From Thermoleophilia bacterium (GTDB lineage Bacteria; Actinomycetota; Thermoleophilia; Gaiellales; Gaiellaceae), in NCBI GenBank assembly GCA_025934995.1, contig JAICWC010000007.1:1-50148 (forward strand): a DNA stretch of 50,148 bases. Reading direction: 5' to 3'. The notes beneath the pieces were generated by a model that saw nothing but the letters and a program-made list of their open reading frames with translations, was not told the DNA's origin and searched no databases. The stretch's first letter is position 1. The number at the start of each line of letters is the position of its first letter. Positions 36,632-44,494 of the stretch are shown here, in pieces. The position numbers were made by a program, and so were the translations under genes.

Positions 36632-36772
36632 GTGACTCAGCGCAGAGCCAAGTCGAGCACCAAGTCGACGTCTTCCCGGAAGACGACCACCAGCCGTGGC
36701 ATAAGGTCCGCGACGAGCAAGGTCAAGGCGAAGACCTCGATCGACTTCCCGCGTTCAGTTCGCGGGAAGTAG
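36632..36772 (+). CDS. Possible antitoxin-like small ORF upstream of PIN gene
   Basis: Open frame with AGGAGG just upstream; low complexity basic VTQRRAKSSTKSTSSRKTTTSR...; ends 3 nt before PIN start. Confidence 0.4.
   Translation: MTQRRAKSSTKSTSSRKTTTSRGIRSATSKVKAKTSIDFPRSVRGK
36744..36770 (+). promoter_or_regulatory. Stem-loop over the ribosome-binding region of the PIN gene
   Basis: ACTTCCCGCG-TTCAGTT-CGCGGGAAGT, perfect 10-bp stem whose 3' arm contains GGGAAG 6 nt before GTG 36776. Confidence 0.6.
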
Positions 36773-36775
36773 CGC

Positions 36776-37369
36776 GTGCGGCCACGGGGACGGCCGCCCT
36801 CCACGAGGCAGGTTTTGTCGTTCGAGGCCGCAGAGACACCTCTTCCGGAGGAGGTTCTCCTCGACACGAGCTTCGTTGTCGAGGCGTTGCTCGTCTCGCA
36901 GCCGCTCCACGCGGCAGCAGTCGACTTTCTTGTTCGACTGGCAACCGAGGACGTTCGGATCAGGTTCAGCTCGATGTTGGAGCTCGAGCTGGCCGAAACG
37001 GCCTTCCAGATCGCTCTCAAGGAGAACCATCCGAGAGATTGGAAACGCTTTCGTCACGATGGGCGGGCACGGAGGCGTGCCAGTCGCCTCATGAGCGGAG
37101 TGGAAGAAGCCTGGGCTTCAGTTCTCGCCTATGTCGACTACGTGCGGATCGACGTCGATGACGTCATCGAGGAAGTACCAAGGCTCATGCGTTCCTACGG
37201 TCTGGCTTCGTATGACGCAGTACATGCGGCCACGGCTCTGAGAGGAGACCCGGTAGGGATCGTGACGACCGACGTGGGTTTTTGCGCACTTCCGCCGGCG
37301 AGCACGACAATCTTCACCGACTCGACTCGGGTCGCTCGTTGCCGCGAACTTCGAGCGCGACGTCGCTGA
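36776..37369 (+). CDS. PIN domain protein (VapC-type toxin candidate)
   Basis: VLLDTSFVVEALLVSQPLHAAAVDFL ... ELELAETAF ... LASYDAVHAATAL ... IVTTDVGF acidic PIN signature. Confidence 0.8.
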   Translation: MRPRGRPPSTRQVLSFEAAETPLPEEVLLDTSFVVEALLVSQPLHAAAVDFLVRLATEDVRIRFSSMLELELAETAFQIALKENHPRDWKRFRHDGRARRRASRLMSGVEEAWASVLAYVDYVRIDVDDVIEEVPRLMRSYGLASYDAVHAATALRGDPVGIVTTDVGFCALPPASTTIFTDSTRVARCRELRARRR

Positions 37370-37380
37370 CCTGCACGTCC

Positions 37381-37429
37381 TGGTTTGCGCAATGTCAGTT
37401 ATGGGCGGAACCAGACATTGCGCAAACCA
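37381..37429. repeat. Island palindrome copy 2
   Basis: TGGTTTGCGCAATGTC - agttatgggcggaacca - GACATTGCGCAAACCA, perfect 16-bp arms, same 17-nt spacer length as copy 1. Confidence 0.92.
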
Positions 37430-37515
37430 CGCGCTCGTGGACGCTGAGGCGCTCTCGGTCGTCTGACCCAGATTCGGCGGCTTCGTCCGTCCCATCGCCG
37501 CGATACCGTCGCCGC

Positions 37516-38295
37516 ATGTCGATCCTCGTGGTGCAACTGGTCCCGGAGGGCCTGCTCTTCGGCGCTGACCGGAATATCACGTCGCAGCTCACGATGCGCG
37601 ACGGCAGCGTTGAGATCGTGGTCACGGGCCAGAGCGAGCGGCCGAAGGTGCTGAAGTGGCCGAACCACGAAGTGATACTCGGCTATGTCGGCGCGGCCGA
37701 GATCTCCCAGCTTCCAACCGACCAGTGGCTGTACGCCTTCATAGGTCGCAACCTTGAGTTCCCCGACCTGAAGACGTTGGCACAGATGCTGACCGCTGAG
37801 CTCAACGCGCTCTACACAGCCGGCGACTTCGACGGGCCGTCGATTCTTCACCTCGGCGGTTTCGAGCGTGTAGACGCCGAGTGGACACCGCGCGTCTACT
37901 TCATCCGTAACACGACGGCGCTCAACCCGGATGGGAGTTACGACGTCGGCGACCGCTTCGATTGCTCCGAGGAGCTTGCGCAGCCGACCTATTTCGGGGG
38001 CAAGAGCGGCAGCGAGATACGCGACTACGTGCGCAGCCACTTCTTCAGCTTTCGCCAGGGCTTCGATCTTGGCTCGTTCGGGGCGATCGATGAGTCGCTT
38101 AGGGCTGCGATGCAGGCGATCATCCACACTCACCCGAGCAAGCCACATCCCGTGCCGACGACGCTGAATGAGTGGTCGAAGCATGTCGCGCTCGCCGTCC
38201 ATGGCTACGGTGCCTACTTCGCGGCGTTCTATCCGCCATTCCAGCAGTACGTCGGCGGCGGGGCCGATGTTGTCTGGTCAGCATGGCCGTCCTAA
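37516..38295 (+). CDS. Hypothetical protein, possible Ntn-hydrolase/proteasome-like fold
   Basis: MSILVVQLVPEGLLFGADRNITSQ...VLKWPNHEVILGYVGAAEI resembles proteasome-type N-terminal strand pattern. Confidence 0.55.
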   Translation: MSILVVQLVPEGLLFGADRNITSQLTMRDGSVEIVVTGQSERPKVLKWPNHEVILGYVGAAEISQLPTDQWLYAFIGRNLEFPDLKTLAQMLTAELNALYTAGDFDGPSILHLGGFERVDAEWTPRVYFIRNTTALNPDGSYDVGDRFDCSEELAQPTYFGGKSGSEIRDYVRSHFFSFRQGFDLGSFGAIDESLRAAMQAIIHTHPSKPHPVPTTLNEWSKHVALAVHGYGAYFAAFYPPFQQYVGGGADVVWSAWPS

Positions 38296-38329
38296 CAAGC
38301 GATCCGCGTCTCTAAGCTAGCGTCCGCTT

Positions 38330-38923
38330 ATGGAGCAGCGATGGTGGCTTGATGACGCCGAGGCCCGGAGTGCCGAAGCGCCTCGCAGTTTCTTCATTCC
38401 GGAGCGAGGCCGCCGTGAAGCCCTCAGTCCCGGTGAAGTCGTCAAGCTGATCTTCTTGTTCGAGCCTCCAGCATCGAACGGGATGACCGGCGAGCGGATG
38501 TGGGTCGAGATTAAGTCTGCGACGGACGGCCGCTACGTCGCGGAGTTGCTGAACCAACCGGCGCACATCAGTAGCCTGAAGCCGGGTGACGCGGTGACGT
38601 TCGCGCCTGAGCACGTCGCGGCGATCCAGACGTCCGAGGAAGAGCTCGGCTATGCCGTCGACGACTACGCGGCTGTCGGACAGCAGGTCAGGGAAAACGA
38701 CGAGTTCCCTCAGCTTGTCGCACGCGTCGCTCGGGATGCGCGTCAGGGAGGATCAGACAGCGGGTGGCGCCTGGCTGCGGTCGACGATGACGGCCCGCCC
38801 GACTGGTGGGACCTCGGCTGGATCACCGACAAGTTCCCGGAAGTCGAGGCACTCTTTCGGCTTGATCCCGACGCGGGCTCCTGGCGTTGGGATGCCGAGA
38901 CGCGGTCGTACGTCGCGGAGTGA
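38330..38923 (+). CDS. Hypothetical protein, weakly DUF2314/immunity-protein-like
   Basis: MWVEIKSATDGRYVAELLNQPAHISSLKPGDAVTFAPEHVAAI. Confidence 0.5.
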   Translation: MEQRWWLDDAEARSAEAPRSFFIPERGRREALSPGEVVKLIFLFEPPASNGMTGERMWVEIKSATDGRYVAELLNQPAHISSLKPGDAVTFAPEHVAAIQTSEEELGYAVDDYAAVGQQVRENDEFPQLVARVARDARQGGSDSGWRLAAVDDDGPPDWWDLGWITDKFPEVEALFRLDPDAGSWRWDAETRSYVAE

Positions 38924-38968
38924 GTCGCCAGCGCGCCCTACCGAGCCGCCCTCGCGCAGAGGAACTGC

Positions 38969-39607
38969 TCAGCGCTTTGAGGCGGCGTCTCGTACGCCTT
39001 CGGCAATCTCGGCTGCGCGCTGACCGTCCAGCTCGTTGAGGAGCGCCGCGAGCTCTCGTCGGCGGTTAATCATGAACGCGCAGGCGGCACCGTTGCTGAG
39101 CCGGAGATCCAGGATGCCGGGATCGCCAGGGCCCGGCTGATTTACGACGGCGGCCTCCTCGATCTCGGCCCAATCCAGGTGCAGTCGCGGCGCCCGAAGG
39201 ATGCGCCGCGTCCAAGTGTTGGGCGCCCAAGAGATGCCGTCAGAGCTAACGAACAAGCGCCCTAGGAGCCACCCGCCGACCAGGAACCCGAGCTTTACGC
39301 GCCGTAGCTGCTGCTGGAACTGCGGGACGCGCTTGAGCAATGCGAGCTGTGGCGCGGTCGAACAGGCGAAGGCGTGCAGCGCTGCGCCCTCTCGGCGCGC
39401 CTTCCGGTTGAGTCGCCACGTCCAGGTCACGAGGACGACGGCAGTGACGACAACGGTGATGGTCAGCAACAACCACGAGGCACCGGCGGTGCCCGTGGCG
39501 ATCCGCACGACGAGGACGAGTAACGCTACGGTCGCGAGTAGCCACGGCGAGCGACGCAGCGCACGGCCGGCCGGCGTGAGTTGCTTGTCCGCGGGCGAGG
39601 CATGCAC
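38969..39607 (-). CDS. Hypothetical membrane protein
   Basis: Two predicted TM helices (WLLATVALLVLVVRI, ASWLLLTITVVVTAVVLVTW) and cytosolic PH-like C-terminus. Confidence 0.6.
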   Translation of the reverse strand: MHASPADKQLTPAGRALRRSPWLLATVALLVLVVRIATGTAGASWLLLTITVVVTAVVLVTWTWRLNRKARREGAALHAFACSTAPQLALLKRVPQFQQQLRRVKLGFLVGGWLLGRLFVSSDGISWAPNTWTRRILRAPRLHLDWAEIEEAAVVNQPGPGDPGILDLRLSNGAACAFMINRRRELAALLNELDGQRAAEIAEGVRDAASKR

Positions 39608-39698
39608 GTGAAAGGTACGTCTTGGTCCGCTTACACGACGCCGACCCGCGGGCTGACACGAGGGCTCGGGATTGCTCGGGTTCTGTAAATCCTCAGCT

Positions 39699-39799
39699 GC
39701 GCCTGTGATTTTTCGGGGGTCAAAAGCGCCTGTCTATGTAGAGAGCAGTTTCGGCGTCTGTCACTTTTCGGGTGTCGAAAGGGCTTCTCTCTAGTGGGA
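39699..39799. repeat. Two imperfect direct repeats, about 54 bp apart
   Basis: CTGTGATTTTTCGGGGGTCAAAAGCGCCTGTCT and CTGTCACTTTTCGGGTGTCGAAAGGGCTTCTCT. Confidence 0.75.
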
Positions 39800-39868
39800 G
39801 GTCCGCACAGAGCCGGACCGTGCCCGCAGATCGTTTGACCCTGGCTCCTCTGCCGGTCCCGAAGGTGA

Positions 39869-40096
39869 TTGCCGAAGAAGACGAGTGCGATCAGGTTGCT
39901 GTCGCCGCGGCGGGTGCCGCTGACGGCTGAGCAGCAGCGGCTGGTGGTGGACCTGCTTGCTGACTTGTTGTTGGATGCGGCGGCGAAGCGCCGGGCCGTC
40001 CGTTCTCCCGGCGTCATCGACGGCGGTTGCGATGGCGTTATCGGCGGCGCGATCCCGTCGGTGGAGGAGCGCGGAGATGCGCGTGAGGCCGCGTGA
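39869..40096 (+). CDS. Small hypothetical protein upstream of replication-relaxation gene
   Basis: VPLTAEQQRLVVDLLADLLLDAAAKRRAV; TTG start. Confidence 0.5.
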   Translation: MPKKTSAIRLLSPRRVPLTAEQQRLVVDLLADLLLDAAAKRRAVRSPGVIDGGCDGVIGGAIPSVEERGDAREAA

Positions 40097-40134
40097 TCCG
40101 GCCGATGCGCAGACTCCGACATAGAGGGGAAGGT

Positions 40135-41235
40135 GTGAGTTCTGATTCATCCGCGAAGCCGCGGCCGGTGCGGGTGAGCGTCGAGCGCGTGTTCGAGCTC
40201 GTCCGCCATCTGACTGAGCGTGACCGGGAGATCGTCATGTGCCTGTACGACCAGCAGGTGCTGACGACCGATCAGCTGGCGCTGTTGTTCTTCTCGTCGA
40301 GGCGTCGGGCGCAGGATCGGCTGCTGTTCCTCTATCGCGAGCGCGTCGTCGACCGCTTCTATCCACCGTCCCGGTTCGGTGCCGGCAAGCCGCAGGCGCA
40401 CTGGCTGCTCGACGAGGCGGGCGCGGTGCTCGTCGCGGCGATGGTCGGCGTGGAACGGAAGCGGCTCGGCTGGCAGCGGCGCGAGGACTGGTCCTCGCAT
40501 CCGCAGCTCGCGCACCGGCTGGAGTCGAACCGGTTCGTCACCGACTTGATCGCCGCGACGCTCCCCGACCCGACGCTCGGAGTAGCCGCCTGGTATTCGA
40601 GCCGGGATGCGGCGGCGCGACTGCTCGGCGACCGCGCGAGCGAGTACGTCCGCCCCGACGCCGGGTTCATCCTCGACACCGCGCGTGGCCCGATCGAGTG
40701 CTACCTGGAGTGGGACCGCGGCACCGAAACGGGCGAGCGGCTCACCTGGAAGTTGGACGGATACCGCCTCGCCGAAGGCCGCCTGCACTACGACGCGACC
40801 GAGGCGTGCAACGTCCTGTTCGTTGTCCCCGGCCCCGGCCGGATCACGACGCTGCGCCGCGGCTACGAAGAGCTCGAGCCGCGCCGCGAGCAACACCGCG
40901 AGAGCTCGCGCCTGGTCAACCTCGATGGCAGCTGGCCCCTCCTTGCCGCCACCGCCGCCGACCTCGGCCGCGAAGGCCCGCTCGGGCGGATCTGGCAGTC
41001 GATCACCGAACCGGACGATCCGCCGCGGGCGCTGACCGAGCTTCCGGCCCGGACAGACCTCGGGCGGAACGATCCCGGCGTCGCGCTCGGCCGCCGCTGG
41101 CGGCACGACCGCCCCGGCTTCTGGGAGCGGCTTTCGCCGCTCGGGCGCGTCCCCGCGGCGGCGGACTTGCGTCCGTCCGAGATCGCTGGCTTCATGGACG
41201 ACCCAGAGCCCGACGAGGAGGGGTCATGGCGATAA
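40135..41235 (+). CDS. Replication-relaxation family protein
   Basis: VSVERVFELVRHLTERDREIVMCLYDQQVLTTDQLALLFFSSRRRAQDRLLFLYRERVVDRFYP...; RBS gaggggaagg before GTG. Confidence 0.82.
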   Translation: MSSDSSAKPRPVRVSVERVFELVRHLTERDREIVMCLYDQQVLTTDQLALLFFSSRRRAQDRLLFLYRERVVDRFYPPSRFGAGKPQAHWLLDEAGAVLVAAMVGVERKRLGWQRREDWSSHPQLAHRLESNRFVTDLIAATLPDPTLGVAAWYSSRDAAARLLGDRASEYVRPDAGFILDTARGPIECYLEWDRGTETGERLTWKLDGYRLAEGRLHYDATEACNVLFVVPGPGRITTLRRGYEELEPRREQHRESSRLVNLDGSWPLLAATAADLGREGPLGRIWQSITEPDDPPRALTELPARTDLGRNDPGVALGRRWRHDRPGFWERLSPLGRVPAAADLRPSEIAGFMDDPEPDEEGSWR

Positions 41236-42743
41236 CCAGGGTCTGCATCTACACCCGCATTTCAACCGACGAAGAGAACCAGCCGACCTCGCTGCACTCG
41301 CAGCGCGAACGGCTGCAGGCGTTCTGCAAGGCGCAGGAGGGCTGGCGGATCGTCGCCCACAAGCAGGACCAGGCGACCGGCACCAAGCTCGACCGGCCGG
41401 GGTTGCAAGCAGCGCTCGACCTCGCCCGCTCAGGTGCGATCGACACGCTGCTCGTCTACCGCGTCGATCGCCTCTCGCGGAAGGTGCGGCAGCTTGCGCA
41501 ACTAACCGAGGAACTTGACGCGCTCGACGTCGTACTCAAGTCGGCGACCGAGCCGTTCGACACCGGCGCCGCAGCGGGGAGGATGATGCTGCAGATGCTC
41601 GCGGTGTTCGCCGAGTTCGAACACGCCACGATCGTCGACCGCATCAGCGCAGGCATCGAACGACGAGCGAAAGAAGGACGCTGGTTCGGCGGCCGACCGC
41701 CCTTCGGCTACGTGTTCTCGAACGAGGAGCGGGTGCTCGTCCCCGATCCGGTGAAGGCTCCCGTCGTGCGCCGCGTGTTCGACCTGTACGCGCGCAAGCG
41801 GCTCGGAACGAGAACGATCGCGCAGCAGCTCCGCGAAGAAGGCGCCCCGGCACCATCGGCGGGCTGGGGGCACCCGGCGGTGCACTGGATCGTCAACAAC
41901 CCCACCTACGTCGGGAAGATCCGCTGGCGCGACAAAATCTTCGACGGCGTCCATGAACCGCTCGTGGACGAGTTCACCTTCGCGAAGGCGCAGGCGATCA
42001 TGCGCGAGCGCGGCGAGCACGCGAAACGGCGCGGCAACGCATCCGACTTCGTCCTATCCGGGCTACTTCGCTGCGGGAAGTGCGGCAAGGCGTACATCGG
42101 TATGAGCGCGAACGGCAACGGCGGCCGCTACCACTACTACGCCTGCAGCGGACGACAGAAGTACGGGCCGAAGGCATGCGACGGGGAACGGCTCCCACGC
42201 GAACGAGTCGAGCAAGCCGTGATCCACCAACTCGCGGCGATCTACCGCGACGAGCAGACCGTCACCCAAGCGTTCGCAAAGGCCAACGCCGACGCCGAGA
42301 AACGGCGGCCCGAGTTCGAGCAACGGCTCGCCTCGATCGACGCCGAGATCGCCCGCGCCGAGCAGTCACTGGAGCGCTACTACGACGCCTTCGAACAGGG
42401 CAAGCTCTCGCCCGAACGCTGCGAAGACCGGCTCACCCGCCTCCAGGCCCGCCTCGACGACCTGCACGCGCAGGAAGCCGAGCTCTCCCTTCAGGCGCCG
42501 GACGAGGCAACACAGGCGCCCACGGCGGCCGATCTTGCCGCCGTCGCGGACATGCTCGAAGAAGTCATCGCCGACGCGGACCCGCAAAAGGCGAAAGCGC
42601 TCCTCCGGCTACTCATCGACGACTTGCGCGTCAACGGCCGCGCCGAGATCCTTCCGACCTACCGGCTCGTCACACCGGCGGTTTGCGCAATGTCCGAAAA
42701 AGTGGGCGCGGCTGGGATCGAACCAGCGACCCCTCGCGTGTGA
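41226..42743 (+). CDS. Large serine recombinase
   Basis: VCIYTRISTDEENQ (catalytic Ser), YRVDRLSRK, recombinase domain, zinc ribbon LLRCGKCGKAYIGMSANGNGGRYHYYACSGRQKYGPKAC, coiled coil; ORF end runs into tRNA gene. Confidence 0.93.
   Translation: MAITRVCIYTRISTDEENQPTSLHSQRERLQAFCKAQEGWRIVAHKQDQATGTKLDRPGLQAALDLARSGAIDTLLVYRVDRLSRKVRQLAQLTEELDALDVVLKSATEPFDTGAAAGRMMLQMLAVFAEFEHATIVDRISAGIERRAKEGRWFGGRPPFGYVFSNEERVLVPDPVKAPVVRRVFDLYARKRLGTRTIAQQLREEGAPAPSAGWGHPAVHWIVNNPTYVGKIRWRDKIFDGVHEPLVDEFTFAKAQAIMRERGEHAKRRGNASDFVLSGLLRCGKCGKAYIGMSANGNGGRYHYYACSGRQKYGPKACDGERLPRERVEQAVIHQLAAIYRDEQTVTQAFAKANADAEKRRPEFEQRLASIDAEIARAEQSLERYYDAFEQGKLSPERCEDRLTRLQARLDDLHAQEAELSLQAPDEATQAPTAADLAAVADMLEEVIADADPQKAKALLRLLIDDLRVNGRAEILPTYRLVTPAVCAMSEKVGAAGIEPATPRV
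42678..42694. repeat. Half copy of the island palindrome (left arm only)
   Basis: GCGGTTTGCGCAATGTC matches left arm of copies 1 and 2; followed by cgaaaaaGTGGGCG into tRNA. Confidence 0.9.
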
Positions 42744-42774
42744 AGCGAGTGCTCTCCCGCTGAGCTACGCGCCC
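42704..42774 (-). tRNA. tRNA-Val (CAC)
   Basis: Minus strand GGGCGCGTAGCTCAGCGGGAGAGCACTCGCTTCACACGCGAGGGGTCGCTGGTTCGATCCCAGCCGCGCCC folds as cloverleaf; anticodon CAC. Confidence 0.92.
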
Positions 42775-42821
42775 TGAGGCGGCAAGTGTAGCCGCCAAAA
42801 ACCGAGGGTATTTCCTCGCCG

Positions 42822-44494
42822 ATGGCGACGACGACGCGCGACACCAACGCGATCCGGCCGGACCCCACGGCACCGCGCATGAGCGCCGGGCTCCGCCGCG
42901 AAATCGGCTTCATCGGGCTCCTCTGGGCGTCCGGGGGCTCGATCCATCGGCTCCGGCTGGCTGTTCGGCGCCCAGGAGGCGCTGATCACCGCCGGCCCCG
43001 CGGCGATCATCTCGTGGGTCATCGGCGCCTGCGCGATCTTCCTGCTCGCGCTCGTGCACGCGGAGCTCGGCGGCATGGTATCCGGTTGCCGGCGGCACCG
43101 CACGGTTCCCGCACTACGCGTTCGGCGGCGCCGCAGGCGCGTCGTTCGGCTGGTTCTCCTGGCTGCAGGCCGCAACCGTCGCGCCGATCGAAGTCATGGC
43201 GATGATCCAGTACGGCCAGCACTACTCGTTCGCGAAGCACTGGATGAAGATCAGCCACAACCAGAACGTGCTGACCGGCTCGGGGATCGTCGCGGCCGTC
43301 GTCTTGATGGCGATCTTCACGTCGATCAACTTCCTCGGCGTGCGCAAGCTCGCGCACACGAACAGCACCGCGACGTGGTGGAAGATCGGCGTGCCGCTGC
43401 TGACGATCTTCGTCCTCGCGATCGTCAACTTCCACGGCAGCAACTTCCACGCCGCGAACGGGTTCAACCCATACGGCGCGAAGGGGATCCTCGCGGCAGT
43501 CTCGACGAGCGGAATCGTCTTTGCACTGCTCGGGTTCGAGCAGGCCGACCAGCTCGCCGGCGAGAGCGCCAACCCGAAGCGCGACATTCCGCGTGCCGTG
43601 ATCATGGCGACGCTGATTGGCGCCGTCATCTACATCACGCTGCAGATCGTCTTCCTCGCAGCACTCCCGCACAACCAGATCACCGGCACGTGGGCGCATG
43701 CTGCGTACACCCAGATGTCGGGCCCGTTCGCGCAGCTCGCGACGCTCGTCAGCGTCGGCTGGCTCGCGACGATCCTCTACATCGACGCCGTCATCTCTCC
43801 GGGCGGCACCGGCCTCATCTACACGACGTCGACCTCGCGCGTGTCGTACGGCCTGAGCCGCAACGGCTACGTGCCGTCGGCGTTCGAAAAGACGAACGAC
43901 CGCGGCGTGCCGTGGTTCGGGCTGATCGTCGCGTTCGTCGTCGGCTGCATCTGCTTCCTGCCCTTCCCCAGCTGGAAGTCGCTCGTCGGATTGATCACGA
44001 GCGCGAGCGTGCTCATGTACGCGGGCGCTCCGCTCTCCTTCGGCGTCTTCCGCGACCGGCTCGCCGACGCCGACCGCCCGTATCGCGCACCGGCGGGCGG
44101 TGTGCTCGCTCCGCTCGCGTTCGTCGTCGCGAACCTGCTCATTCTCTGGTCGGGGTGGACGACGGACTGGAAGCTCGGCGTCGCGATCCTGATCGGCTAC
44201 GTCATCCTCGCGTCGAATCGCATCTTCAACCTCAACCCGACGACACCCGTCCTCGACCTGAGGGCGGCGAGCTGGCTGCCGTTCTATCTCGTCGGCATGG
44301 GCGCGATCGTCTACCTGAGCGACTTCGGGCCGCTGAAGAGTCCTGTCTTCCCGCTCTGGTGGGACATGGGTGTCGTGGCGGTCTTCAGCCTCGTGATCTA
44401 CTTCTGGGCAATGCGCGTCGCACTCACTCGCGATCGGATCGAAGCGATGATCGGCGACGTGGTTCTCCCAGAGGCAGACCCTGGCGTCGCCTAG
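42822..44494 (+). pseudogene. APC family amino acid permease with two +1 frameshifts near the N-terminus
   Basis: Removing one C at 42944-42945 and one G at 43077-43078 restores MATTTRDTNA...LLWASGGSIIGSGWLFGAQEALITAGPAAIISWVIG...GGMYPVAGGTARFPHYAFGG...; 1673-2 = 557 codons. Confidence 0.85.

Noticed and set aside
36468-37429. Island palindromes as ordinary rho-independent terminators
   Set aside because: No T-tract after either copy, unusually long arms, 17-nt conserved spacer and recurrence of the arm at the tRNA junction argue against simple terminators, though bidirectional termination cannot be excluded.
38290-38325. CCTAACAAGCG... resembling an integron attC R'' box
   Set aside because: Only a few bases match, no paired GTTRRRY box in the right geometry and no tyrosine integron integrase in the window.
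42705-42743. GAAGIEPATPRV peptide as a conserved protein motif
   Set aside because: It is the antisense translation of the tRNA T-arm/anticodon region, not a protein domain.
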